A stretch of DNA of 51,262 nt, from assembly GCA_025361505.1 (NCBI GenBank), contig JANYKZ010000077.1:1-51262 (forward strand), read 5' to 3'. Shown one piece after another: positions 1 to 6,721 of this stretch. The number at the start of each line of letters is the position of its first letter. Within the stretch, counting starts at the first letter, position 1. Source of the stretch: Coriobacteriia bacterium (GTDB lineage Bacteria > Actinomycetota > Coriobacteriia > Anaerosomatales > PALSA-660). The notes under the pieces are model-generated. The model saw only the letters and a list, made by a program, of their open reading frames with translations. It did no database searches and was not told the origin of the DNA. Both the position numbers and the translations under genes were made by a program.

Positions 1-19
1 TGTTGCTCCTATGTCAATC

Positions 20-1102
20 CTACACGGCGACGGCGACCTCCGCCGCCCGGAAGCGACCCGTGACGACGCGCCCCGATGCGGCCGATCGCTCAGCCCGAAG
101 CATCGTCTTGAACACGACCCTGGCCAGCTGCCGCTTCAGACACCGCAGCGCCTCGCGGTAGCTCATGCCTGCCGCCTGCTTGCGCTGCATGTAGGTGATC
201 GCCGGCGGGTGCATCCGCGCCTGGGTGACGGCGATCATGTGGATGGTGGAGTTCAGGCTTCGGTTGCCGCATCTGTTGAGGCGGTGACGGTTGCTTTGCC
301 CTGACGAGGCCGGCAGTGGCGCCACCCCGACGTGCATCGCGAACGCCGCCTCGCCACTGAAACGCGAGGCACCCGCGGTCTGTCCCACGAGCTGCGCGGC
401 GCACAGCGCCGAGCATCCCGGGATCTCAAGCAGCGCCGGAGCGAGCTCCTGCATCCGGATGGCGATCTCGCGCTCGAGTGAGCGGATCTCTTTCGTCAGC
501 TCGCGGCACCGCATCAGCTGGTCGAGCGCGATGCGGCGGCGGACGCTCTCGGGAAGGGCCACCAAGACGTCTTGGAGGCGATCGAGCCACACGTAGCGGT
601 CGAGCACCCGGGGCGGCAGTATGAGCCCGATCTCGAGGTCGTGACAGTTCCAGCGCAGCCTCTTCTGGATGCGTTTGCGCTCGTCGACCAGGGTGTCGCG
701 GTGGTCGACAAGCAGCCGGACGTCGTGTTCTGGGCCGGTCAGTGACGCCTCGGGAAGGCTCGGCTCCCGCAGGGCTGCTCTGGCCACGCACTCGGCGTCG
801 ATCGGGTCGGACTTGCCGTAGCAGCGCGCGGAGTGCCTGGCTCCCGCCATCATCTTGGGTGGCACCCGCACGACTCGCTCGCCCCTCGGGATCAGGTGCC
901 GCTCGAGGCGCCCCGAGACGTGCCGGCAGTCCTCGATGGCGAAGTAGTGGTCGCCGGGAAGCGCGCGTGCCCACACAAGCAACTCGTCGTGTCCGGCGTC
1001 GGAGCAGGTCACCGTCCGCTCGCCGAGTGCGCGGCCCGTGGCTGCGTCGAGCGCCACGGCGGTGTGGGTCTTCATGTGCGGATCGATCCCGATTACGATC
1101 AT
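20..1102 (-). CDS. IS110-family transposase (360 aa)
   Basis: This recombinase moves its own IS; characterised IS110 enzymes are guided by a bridge RNA encoded in the element. The N-terminal DEDD RuvC-like domain shows IGIDPHMKTHTAVALD near residue 4, AIED, and YGKSDPIDAECVARAAL. After a coiled middle region comes the C-terminal Tnp_20 domain, with LLEIPGCSALCAAQLVG and a PASSGQSNRHRLNRCGN segment that should hold the catalytic serine. At 360 residues it is about full length for the family, with no frameshift seen. I chose the ATG at 1102 because GGAAGGGG lies just upstream and the protein then begins with the usual MIVIGIDP. An upstream in-frame start at 1153 is less likely. The strong N-terminal match suggests the IS110 group rather than IS1111. 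Confidence 0.92.
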   Translation of the reverse strand: MIVIGIDPHMKTHTAVALDAATGRALGERTVTCSDAGHDELLVWARALPGDHYFAIEDCRHVSGRLERHLIPRGERVVRVPPKMMAGARHSARCYGKSDPIDAECVARAALREPSLPEASLTGPEHDVRLLVDHRDTLVDERKRIQKRLRWNCHDLEIGLILPPRVLDRYVWLDRLQDVLVALPESVRRRIALDQLMRCRELTKEIRSLEREIAIRMQELAPALLEIPGCSALCAAQLVGQTAGASRFSGEAAFAMHVGVAPLPASSGQSNRHRLNRCGNRSLNSTIHMIAVTQARMHPPAITYMQRKQAAGMSYREALRCLKRQLARVVFKTMLRAERSAASGRVVTGRFRAAEVAVAV

Positions 1103-1347
1103 GCCTGCCCCTTCCGTCGGCCTTACCCGATGGTGGGGACCGCTGGCGGACACGCCTTAGCGGGGGCCTATTGGCCAGGCTCCTATCAGGTCACGTCGGC
1201 GACCCCTCGGTTCCCGGCGACGGAGGACGAAACAGCGGAAGGTCAACCCCACAAGGGGTGACAGAAGCGATTCGGGTCACTCCGTCGTCGGGACCGAGGC
1301 TACCTGACTCAAGGTCAGGAATCCCACGAGCGCAGAGTGACACTAAG
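1103..1347 (-). ncRNA. Candidate bridge RNA region of the IS110 element
   Basis: This noncoding stretch precedes the transposase start on the same strand. In IS110-group elements the region upstream of the gene encodes a bridge RNA with two internal loops that pair with target and donor DNA. Several short self-complementary segments are visible here, for example CCTGAC with GTCAGG at 1304-1319. I could not derive a full fold or identify guide loops. The assignment rests on position and family, not on a demonstrated structure. Confidence 0.3.
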
Positions 1348-1363
1348 GATGCGCTTGTTCTGC
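1344..1363 (-). other. Half attC recombination site, apparently split by the IS
   Basis: Read on the minus strand this begins GCAGAAC then AAGCGCATCC, matching the R-L side of the two complete sites (GAACAAGCGCGTC). The gene at 1383 ends 20 bases before it, as cassette genes do. The complementary L-R side expected within 86 bases is absent; transposon DNA is found instead. Confidence 0.55.
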
Positions 1364-1382
1364 ACGGCGGAATCGCACGCTA

Positions 1383-1703
1383 CTACCCAGCCGCAGTCGA
1401 GTATCCCTCATCGTGAAGCGCCTGGAGCAGCGCCTTGCGGTTGAAACTCCAGAAGAGAACATAGGGCGGGACCTTCGAGGAATCGTGCACTACCACGACT
1501 CCGTGGAAACCCGGAGGCGACCAAGCTGGGCCGAGGAGTCTGACCCGTCGTACTTGGGCGTGCGGAAGTCGGTACTCGGTCCCGCTGAGTCTCACCGTGA
1601 TGGCATCAGACCCGACGCAGAAGGTGGCGAACGGCCAAGTCGCGCCATGAGAGGACCAGAATCCTCGTCCGACTCGCGCTCCACCCCGCTGGATAAGACT
1701 CAA
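1383..1703 (-). CDS. Hypothetical cassette-encoded protein (106 aa)
   Basis: I recognise no family. The protein is mostly beta-strand-like, with a middle reading VGSDAITVRLSGTEYRLP and a C-terminal helix KALLQALHDEGY. That order loosely resembles a small PH-like or PilZ-like fold, which is only a guess. No membrane segment or signal peptide is seen. It lies between an attC-like site upstream, whose R' box ends 19 bases before the start, and a half attC just after the stop, so it looks like an integron gene cassette. The TTG start at 1703 follows a GGGGG ribosome site; no ATG lies nearby in frame. Unknown cargo is typical of environmental cassettes. Confidence 0.6.
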   Translation of the reverse strand: MSLIQRGGARVGRGFWSSHGATWPFATFCVGSDAITVRLSGTEYRLPHAQVRRVRLLGPAWSPPGFHGVVVVHDSSKVPPYVLFWSFNRKALLQALHDEGYSTAAG

Positions 1704-1721
1704 GATGCCCCCGGTCGTCCT

Positions 1722-1807
1722 GCAGAACGTTGGGCGCGTCAGCGGTGGACTGCGCCGTTTCCTTGTTGCTCAGAGCCTACGCCACCCGCTGGACGCGCTT
1801 GTTCGGT
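1722..1807 (-). other. attC site 1 (cassette recombination site, 86 bp)
   Basis: On the minus strand the site starts ACCGAAC-AAGCGCG and ends GACGCGC-CCAAC-GTTCTGC. The inner arms GCGCGTCCAGCGGGTGG and CCACCGCTGACGCGC pair along their length except for an extrahelical C and an extrahelical G, both on the same side. An unpaired spacer of unequal length separates each inner arm from its outer box. This is the folded-hairpin architecture that IntI recognises in attC bottom strands. The outer boxes deviate from the RYYYAAC/GTTRRRY consensus at the fourth base. Confidence 0.75.
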
Positions 1808-2080
1808 GAGCGCCTCGTGCTCGTGGAGCCAGGTAGCTCCGTTCTTGGTGATCCGCAGATATGGGACGAAGACAATCTCCGCGTGCTTCCCCACGGCAGC
1901 ATCGTACTCAGCCACCGCGTAGGTCGGCCCGCACTCGCGCCACTGCACGCAGGGGGCCTGGTTCGGAGGCTCGTCCCAGGGAATGGTCGCGAGGCGTTCA
2001 AGTTCAGCCATGGCCTCGGCAAACGACTCGAACTCCCCAAAGCCCCAGGCATCATGCATCTCGTCGATGATCACGAACAC
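1739..2080 (-). CDS. Hypothetical cassette-encoded protein (113 aa)
   Basis: No family is recognised. The protein starts VFVIIDEMHDAWGFGEFESF, has an acidic helical region (AEAMAELERLA) and then YAVAEYDAAVGKHAEIVFV, which suggests a small soluble alpha/beta protein. The GTG at 2080 follows AGGAAGGGGG and lies 28 bases after the R' box of attC site 2, the usual place for a cassette start. The reading frame runs into attC site 1 and stops within its second arm at 1739, so the last 20 or so residues are encoded by the recombination site itself. This is common in cassette genes. The base composition looks less GC-rich than the nearby chromosome. Confidence 0.65.
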   Translation of the reverse strand: MFVIIDEMHDAWGFGEFESFAEAMAELERLATIPWDEPPNQAPCVQWRECGPTYAVAEYDAAVGKHAEIVFVPYLRITKNGATWLHEHEALTEQARPAGGVGSEQQGNGAVHR

Positions 2081-2107
2081 CGCAACACCACCCCCTTCCT
2101 GCGTCGC

Positions 2108-2193
2108 ACCGAACGTCTGGCGCGTAACCTCCGCGCTCATTTCCCTGCATTGTGCGCTTGCCAAGACGCGTGAGGTTGACGCGCTTGTTCGAC
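2108..2193 (-). other. attC site 2 (cassette recombination site, 86 bp)
   Basis: On the minus strand it begins GTCGAAC-AA-GCGCGT and ends ACGCGC-CAGAC-GTTCGGT. The inner arms GCGCGTCAACCTC and GAGGTTACGCGC are perfectly complementary apart from one extrahelical C, at the same position as in site 1. Length (86 bp) and box layout are identical to site 1, while the loop sequence between the arms is unrelated. This is how attC sites diverge. The upstream gene stops 16 bases before the site. Confidence 0.78.
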
Positions 2194-2208
2194 GTGCTCG
2201 GTGCAGCC

Positions 2209-2472
2209 CTACCTGGGTGCAACGCTCGAGAGAAGAGCGAACAGGACCCCGGCCAGAATCGCCCAAACGACGATCTTGCCCACCAGACCGGCGCGCTTGA
2301 TCGCAACGTACTGGAAGAACCCAGCGTCGCGCATGCGCTCGCCCATCCAGCCGCCGTACGCCTCAGACACTACGATCTCGTCCCTGGTGAGGTCACGCTC
2401 GGGATGAGGAACCGGGCGCTCGGCAGGCGGCGGCTCGGCGCTGCTATCTCGGTTCCAGAAGTCGTCGTCCAT
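2209..2472 (-). CDS. Hypothetical single-pass membrane protein, cassette gene (87 aa)
   Basis: The N-terminal half is acidic and proline-rich (MDDDFWNRDSSAEPPPAERP). The C-terminal half has one transmembrane segment, about VGKIVVWAILAGVLFALLSS, ending a few residues before the stop. This suggests a tail-anchored protein with its bulk in the cytoplasm; the function is unknown. The ATG at 2472 follows GGGGGA. A TTG at 2535 would add 21 residues and cannot be excluded. The gene ends just before attC site 2, as expected for a cassette gene, and it would be the cassette nearest the missing attI and integrase. Confidence 0.6.
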   Translation of the reverse strand: MDDDFWNRDSSAEPPPAERPVPHPERDLTRDEIVVSEAYGGWMGERMRDAGFFQYVAIKRAGLVGKIVVWAILAGVLFALLSSVAPR

Positions 2473-2800
2473 CGAGTCCCCCGACCATGCCAGTGTCACG
2501 TCGAACAATGCTTCTACGGTCTGGATAACAACCAAGATTCCCCAGAGCCACTATGGCGGTTGCCATGTAAGAAGTCACTCGAAGTCCTGATCCATCCGCC
2601 TTCCTCGTCGCCGACTCGCCACGATCGGCCGGCATGGACCGGACCCGATCGCCCGCGAGACCGTGTGCGACCTGCCGGCGGCGAGAGATCGATGTCGTGG
2701 TCGGCCTGAAACCTGCGTCGCTCGGGGACGATGCGCTGTGGCAGGAATCGGGAATCTCATCTGGGACGGACGAGAAGACTCAGGAAGCGAGGCGGTTCCC
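2473..2800. other. Noncoding junction between cassette array and chromosome
   Basis: About 330 bases without a convincing gene. A heptamer GTTCGAC (minus strand, 2500-2506) sits 28 bases before the cassette start at 2472, the same distance as the R' box of attC site 2 from its gene. No paired attC arms accompany it. It could be the crossover point of an attI or a remnant of one. No integrase gene is present, and the plus strand half presumably carries the promoter of the gene at 2801. Confidence 0.4.
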
Positions 2801-2989
2801 GTGAGCGACAACATGAACAGAGGTGCGCAGGCAGGTGGCGGCGCGGTCTACGGCTTGGGAATGATCGGCGCGGCCGTGTACTTCATCCAGCACGCTGCGA
2901 GCTTCGGCGACGGGGTGCTGGGCGTCCTGAAGGCGATCGTCTGGCCGGCGTTCCTCATCTACCAGGCGCTAGGCGCCCTCAAGATGTAG
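2801..2989 (+). CDS. Small conserved-looking membrane protein (62 aa)
   Basis: The protein has a short polar N-terminus ([14 protein letters not shown]) followed by two hydrophobic segments, [18 protein letters not shown] and [20 protein letters not shown]. It is probably a two-pass inner membrane protein. I recall similar small proteins in other bacteria but no assigned role. The GTG at 2801 follows a purine-rich GGAAGCGAGG; the ATG at 2813 is an alternative. The stop overlaps the convergent panD stop by 11 bases. Confidence 0.7.
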   Translation: MSDNMNRGAQAGGGAVYGLGMIGAAVYFIQHAASFGDGVLGVLKAIVWPAFLIYQALGALKM

Positions 2990-3362
2990 GACCCGGCAGC
3001 CGTTCGGCCCTTCGCTCGACCACGCGGTTCGCGCCGTCCACGAACACGGCACACGGCTTCCAGACCCGCGCCTCGGCGTCGTCGAGCGAGACGAAGGTGG
3101 CGATGATCACGAGGTCGCCGGCGTGCACGAGGTGGGCTGCTGCTCCGTTGACGCAGACCACACCGGAGCCGCGCTCCCCTGCCAGGGCGTAGGTGGTCAG
3201 GCGCGCGGCGTTGGTGACGTCCCAGATCTCGACGGCCTCGCCCTCGAGGATCCCCGCGGCGTCGAGCAGGTCCCGGTCGACGGTGACGCTGCCCTCGTAG
3301 TCCAGGTCCGCTGCGGTCACCGTGGCGCGGTGGATCTTGCCTCCCAGCATCGTGCGTCTCAT
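2979..3362 (-). CDS. panD: Aspartate 1-decarboxylase proenzyme PanD
   Basis: PanD converts L-aspartate to beta-alanine for pantothenate and coenzyme A synthesis in the cytoplasm. The sequence shows the self-processing site G24-S25 in DYEGSVTVD, where cleavage creates the pyruvoyl cofactor. K9 and H11 lie in the conserved N-terminal [10 protein letters not shown] stretch. [21 protein letters not shown] segment matches the family core. At 127 residues it is a normal length. The ATG at 3362 follows AAAGGGG with good spacing. It stands alone, without panB or panC, and converges on the small membrane gene. Identification is secure. Confidence 0.95.
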   Translation of the reverse strand: MRRTMLGGKIHRATVTAADLDYEGSVTVDRDLLDAAGILEGEAVEIWDVTNAARLTTYALAGERGSGVVCVNGAAAHLVHAGDLVIIATFVSLDDAEARVWKPCAVFVDGANRVVERRAERLPGPTS

Positions 3363-3518
3363 CGAGTCCCCTTTCCCGGGTACCCGCCGCGCCGCGGTCG
3401 AGTCTCGGTCTCAGGTACGGATCGTTCGCGTGCAGCCCAACGGGCGACCGAGCCGGGCCGTGTCATCAGCAAACGAGGGGCCGCCCGCCGCGCGAAGGCC
3501 ACTCGCCTCGTGCCGACG

Positions 3519-4148
3519 CTACCGGATCCCTCCGGCTCCCGCCCGCATCGCGAGCACCCCGAACACCGCGAGCGCGGCGCCCGACACCCTCGTGACCCAC
3601 AGCAGCGTGCGCTCCCCGACCCGCTCGCGCAGCGCGCCCACGGCGGTGACGAGTACCAGCCACCACAGGAGGGAGCCGCCGAACACGCCGGCAACGGTCA
3701 CTGCGGGCACCGCCCAGCCGCCTCCCGACACGACCAGCCCCGCCCCCGCGAAGATCCCTGCGAAGGCCAGGATCGTCTGCGGGTTGGCTAGCGTGAGCCC
3801 GAGCGCCGAGCCGTAGACGCGCAGGAGCGGCTTCGCGCCGTCGTCCTCGACGCAGGGTCGCGGGTGGGACAGCATCGCTCGAACGCCCAGGTACACGAGG
3901 AACGCGCCGCCGACGAGCCGCACCCACGGCTGCGCTCCGGTGAGCGCGCCGGTGAGCGCGGTCAGCCCGAACGCGGCGATCGCCGCGTAGAGCGCGTCGG
4001 CGGTCGCGATGCCGGCGCCCGTCGCGTACCCGCTCGCCCGCCCGCGCGACAGCGTGCGCTCGACGCAGCGCAGCGCCATCGCCCCTACAGGCGCGGCGAC
4101 GAGCAGTCCGATCCCGAGCGCCCGCGCGAACGCGGAGGCGAGCGTCAC
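3519..4148 (-). CDS. LysE/RhtB-family amino acid exporter
   Basis: This is a 209-residue integral membrane protein with about six hydrophobic segments, the size and layout of LysE translocators that export amino acids or derivatives by proton exchange. The N-terminus LGIGLLVAAPVGAMALRCVERTLSRG matches the family signature of a first helix with Pro-Val-Gly, and GLTLANPQTILAFAGIFAGAGL is the conserved NP motif helix. It starts at a GTG that overlaps the stop of the Lrp-type regulator by four bases, so the two are translationally coupled. LysE exporters are often controlled by adjacent regulators responding to their substrate. The substrate cannot be read from the sequence. Confidence 0.88.
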   Translation of the reverse strand: MTLASAFARALGIGLLVAAPVGAMALRCVERTLSRGRASGYATGAGIATADALYAAIAAFGLTALTGALTGAQPWVRLVGGAFLVYLGVRAMLSHPRPCVEDDGAKPLLRVYGSALGLTLANPQTILAFAGIFAGAGLVVSGGGWAVPAVTVAGVFGGSLLWWLVLVTAVGALRERVGERTLLWVTRVSGAALAVFGVLAMRAGAGGIR

Positions 4149-4606
4149 GGCCGCGCCTCGGGAAGCCGGACGACGACCGACTCCTTCACCGTCGACAGCA
4201 CGACCGTCGTGCGCGTGCGCGCCACGCCGGGCACTCCCTTGAGCACGTTGCTCACGAGGTGCTCCAGCTCGGCGGTCCCTCCGCAGCGCACCTTGAGGAC
4301 GTAGTCGTCCTCACCCGCGGTGTGATGGCACTCCTGGACTTCAACGGTGTCGTTCACCAGCCGCAGGAACTCGGCGCGCGCGTCGGGACCGCTCAGGCTC
4401 ACCGCGACGAGCGCCGTCAGATGCGCTCCCACGGTCGCGCCGTTCACGAGCGCCGCGTATCCCGTGATCACACCGCGTTCCTCGAGCCGGTGCACGCGCT
4501 CGGCGACGGCGGGAGCCGACAGCCCGGTGCGCTGCGCGAGGTCAGCCCAGGACATGCGGCCCTCCTCCATCAGCGTGGTGAGGACCTCACGGTCGATGGT
4601 ATCCAT
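4145..4606 (-). CDS. Lrp/AsnC-family transcriptional regulator
   Basis: A 153-residue regulator with the standard Lrp plan. The N-terminal winged helix-turn-helix covers roughly residues 2-60 (MSWADLAQRTGLSAPAVAER). The C-terminal RAM ligand-binding domain contains VQECHHTAGEDDYVLKVRC, the typical effector-pocket stretch. It starts at ATG 4606 with the usual MDTIDREVL beginning. It is the first gene of a two-gene unit with the LysE exporter, so the likely role is amino acid-responsive control of export. This is inferred from the pairing. Confidence 0.92.
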   Translation of the reverse strand: MDTIDREVLTTLMEEGRMSWADLAQRTGLSAPAVAERVHRLEERGVITGYAALVNGATVGAHLTALVAVSLSGPDARAEFLRLVNDTVEVQECHHTAGEDDYVLKVRCGGTAELEHLVSNVLKGVPGVARTRTTVVLSTVKESVVVRLPEARP

Positions 4607-4647
4607 GGCGCGCTTCCTTCGAATCGTTTGTGCTATTGCCCTACACC

Positions 4648-5106
4648 CTACGATTCGATGTTGGCAGCGTCAACCACTCTCAGGTCCGCAGCCGTGGCCC
4701 GGTCCTTCCGGATGCCCCGGATCGACCGAACCGAGGCCACGATGAGCAGGATCACCAGGATGAGGAGCTCCAGCGCGTAGATCGAGGTCAGCCGGCTGAG
4801 CGTGTCGTTACCGGGCCAGCGCTGAGTGAGCATCCATGCGTACCACGGGATCCACTGGACGACCATGAATCCCGCCAGTGCGGCGGTCACGAGGGACCAG
4901 CGCATCGACACCCCGCTCCATCGCCGGGTCAGCAACGCCAGCGCGATGGCGAGGACGGGAGTGAAGTCGGCGAGCGGGCCGATCCCGGCCGCCACGGCCA
5001 TCGTGGTCAGCATGGACCAGACCACGAACGGGATCGCCAAGCCGAACAGCCACACGCCCCAATGCGGTGCAGGGTGCCGCGCGGCAGACTCCCTCGGACC
5101 GGCCAT
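4648..5106 (-). CDS. Hypothetical four-pass membrane protein (152 aa)
   Basis: Four hydrophobic segments are visible: GVWLFGLAIPFVVWSMLTTM, IGPLADFTPVLAIALALL, a segment around VTAALAGFMVVQWIPWYAWM, and YALELLILVILLIVASV, followed by a basic C-terminal tail. No family is recognised. The ATG at 5106 is preferred because AGAGGG lies eight bases upstream; a GTG two codons earlier would overlap that site. The gene sits alone between the Lrp regulator and the degV-like gene, all on the same strand. Confidence 0.7.
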   Translation of the reverse strand: MAGPRESAARHPAPHWGVWLFGLAIPFVVWSMLTTMAVAAGIGPLADFTPVLAIALALLTRRWSGVSMRWSLVTAALAGFMVVQWIPWYAWMLTQRWPGNDTLSRLTSIYALELLILVILLIVASVRSIRGIRKDRATAADLRVVDAANIES

Positions 5107-5150
5107 GGCCACATCCCTCTATGTCGTCGTATCCCTACGCGACAGCACGC

Positions 5151-5975
5151 TCAGAACGAGACGATGATCCCGCCCTCGCCGGCGTACGTCGCCATCGCAG
5201 CGCCCATCTCGTTGACGACCAGACCGCGCGGATGGCAGCACTCGGTGATGGAGGCCCTGAGGGCCTCCACGTCCTCGAGGTTCCCGCAGTGCGTGATGCC
5301 GACCTCGCGGTCGGACAGGTCGGGGCGCAGGTCGCGCATCCGCGCCATCGCACGCTCCATCAGTCTCCGTCGACCGTGCACCTTCTCCAGCAGCACGACC
5401 TCGCCCTCGTCGTTGTGCAGCAGCACGCGGATGTCGAGCACCTTGGACACGCTCCCCTGGAAACGGCTCAGGCGACCGCCCCTCACGATGTTCTCGAGCG
5501 TGTTGAGCAGCACGAGCGTGTTCAGGGAGTCCCGGTACGCGGTGAGCTCGGCCACGATCTCGGGCACGGGGCGCCCCGCCGCAGCCAGCTCGCAGGCCGT
5601 GAGCACCTGAAGACCGTGACCGATCGACGCGCTGAGGGTGTCGAAGACCGTGACGTCCGCGCCCGAGAGGGCCGCGGCGAGGCCGGCCGTCTGGTACGTC
5701 CCGCTCAGCTTCGACGAGACGGTGAGGCACAGGATCGGACCGTCGGCCCCGAGAGCCTCGAACGTCTCCTCGAACGCCGCAGGTGACGGCTGTGACGTCT
5801 TGGGCAGCTGCGCGCTGTGCGACATCTTCGCGAGGAACTCCGCGGGAGTGATGTCGACGCCCTCGAGGTAGTCGACGCCGTCGATCTCCACCGCCATAGG
5901 GACGACGGCTACGCCCCATCGTTCCAGCAGGCCCTTCGGCAGGTCGCACGAACTGTCGGTGACGATGCGTGTCAT
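5151..5975 (-). CDS. DegV family protein (fatty acid-binding fold)
   Basis: DegV proteins bind a fatty acid between two domains; the best-known members (FakB) present fatty acids to a kinase for phospholipid synthesis. Here the N-terminus TRIVTDSSCDLPKGLLERWG is the DegV signature. ILCLTVSSKLSGTYQTA carries the SSxLSGTYQ lipid-binding motif and LVLLNTLENIVRGGRLSR matches the later RGGR loop. Length is 274 residues, near the family norm. The ATG at 5975 follows GGGGGAG. No fakA-like kinase is adjacent, so partner and ligand remain unknown. Confidence 0.93.
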   Translation of the reverse strand: MTRIVTDSSCDLPKGLLERWGVAVVPMAVEIDGVDYLEGVDITPAEFLAKMSHSAQLPKTSQPSPAAFEETFEALGADGPILCLTVSSKLSGTYQTAGLAAALSGADVTVFDTLSASIGHGLQVLTACELAAAGRPVPEIVAELTAYRDSLNTLVLLNTLENIVRGGRLSRFQGSVSKVLDIRVLLHNDEGEVVLLEKVHGRRRLMERAMARMRDLRPDLSDREVGITHCGNLEDVEALRASITECCHPRGLVVNEMGAAMATYAGEGGIIVSF

Positions 5976-6076
5976 CCCGGCTCCCCCGTCCGCTTCCTCC
6001 CTGACAGGGTACCCCTCCTTAGGACGGCGCCTTTGCAAGGGCTATGATTCCCACTTCACACAGCGAAAGGGATCCC

Positions 6077-6664
6077 ATGAAGAAGTCGCTCGGAGCCAAG
6101 ACGCTCCTCTACCCCACCCCCGTCCTCGTGGTCGGCACCTATGACGAGAACGGTCGCGCGAACGCCATGACCGCCGCCTGGGGCGGCGTCGCGTCCTCCC
6201 GGCCGCCGTGCGTATCAGTGTCGCTTCGGGCGGCGACCGCTTCCCACGGCGCCATCATGGCGCGCCGCGCGTTCACGATCAGCATCCCGGGTGAGAGCGA
6301 CGCCGCGGCCGCCGACTTCTTCGGCATCGTGTCGGGCCGTGACCACGACAAGTTCGCGGAGAGCGGTCTCACGCCCGTGCGAAGCGACCTCGTCGACGCG
6401 CCCTACGTGGGCGAGTTCCCCTTGGTGCTCGAGTGCAGAGTCGTCGAAGTGCACGAACTCGGCCTCCACACGCAGTTCATCGGCGAGGTCCTCGACGCGA
6501 AGATCGACGAGTCCATGCTCACCGGAGACGGACACGTGGACGTCGAGCGTCTCCGCCCGATCCTGTTCGCCATGAACCCCGGGACGTACTACGGGATCGG
6601 CGAACTGGTCGGGAAGGCGTACACGATCGGCAAGGAAGTCGGAGGGTCGACTCCCGGCGAGTAG
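6077..6664 (+). CDS. Flavin reductase-like FMN-binding protein
   Basis: A 195-residue protein of the flavin reductase split-barrel family, which binds FMN and commonly supplies reduced flavin or acts as an NAD(P)H oxidoreductase. The start KTLLYPTPVLVVGTYDENG and NAMTAAWGGVASSRPPCVSV form the FMN-binding core. SIPGESDAAAADFFGIVSGR and the late NPGTYYGIGELVGKAY are also typical. Members from anaerobes often have this compact length. The ATG at 6077 follows AAGGG. It is divergent from the degV-like gene and is followed 20 bases downstream by an ECF promoter, so it is probably a separate transcription unit. The partner enzyme is unknown. Confidence 0.9.
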   Translation: MKKSLGAKTLLYPTPVLVVGTYDENGRANAMTAAWGGVASSRPPCVSVSLRAATASHGAIMARRAFTISIPGESDAAAADFFGIVSGRDHDKFAESGLTPVRSDLVDAPYVGEFPLVLECRVVEVHELGLHTQFIGEVLDAKIDESMLTGDGHVDVERLRPILFAMNPGTYYGIGELVGKAYTIGKEVGGSTPGE

Positions 6665-6684
6665 CGACAGCGCGGCCGAGAACC

Positions 6685-6714
6685 GTAAGGTTGGCGCGGG
6701 GATTGCGTCTTACC
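6685..6714 (+). promoter_or_regulatory. Predicted ECF sigma promoter, copy 1 (autoregulation)
   Basis: GTAAGGTT (-35) and GTCTTACC (-10) are separated by exactly 14 bases. The same two boxes with the same spacing recur at 8079-8108 before the next gene. The -10 contains the CGTC core common for ECF sigma factors. The ATG of the sigma gene lies eight bases after the -10, which predicts a leaderless or nearly leaderless mRNA. Confidence 0.72.
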
Positions 6715-6721
6715 GGACATC

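Larger units (their letters stand above)
1..1347 (-). mobile_element. IS110-family insertion sequence, left end outside the window
   Basis: The element carries one DEDD-type transposase gene and about 245 bases of noncoding DNA upstream of it. No terminal inverted repeats are visible, as expected for IS110. The right boundary is inferred, not seen: the flank at 1348-1363 matches the first part of the two complete attC sites nearby and then diverges, so the IS end should lie between about 1278 and 1348. The other end lies beyond position 1. Insertion into an attC site would explain the missing second half of that site. Confidence 0.6.

Noticed and set aside
2500..2585. A third complete attC site upstream of the cassette gene at 2209-2472
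   Set aside because: Only a GTTCGAC heptamer is present. The GCGCGT-type arms and the GAACAAG start expected about 86 bases away are absent.
2444..2635. Small minus-strand frame upstream of the third cassette gene
   Set aside because: There is no ribosome site or recognisable domain, and it overlaps the start of the cassette gene. It may be real, but I cannot support it.
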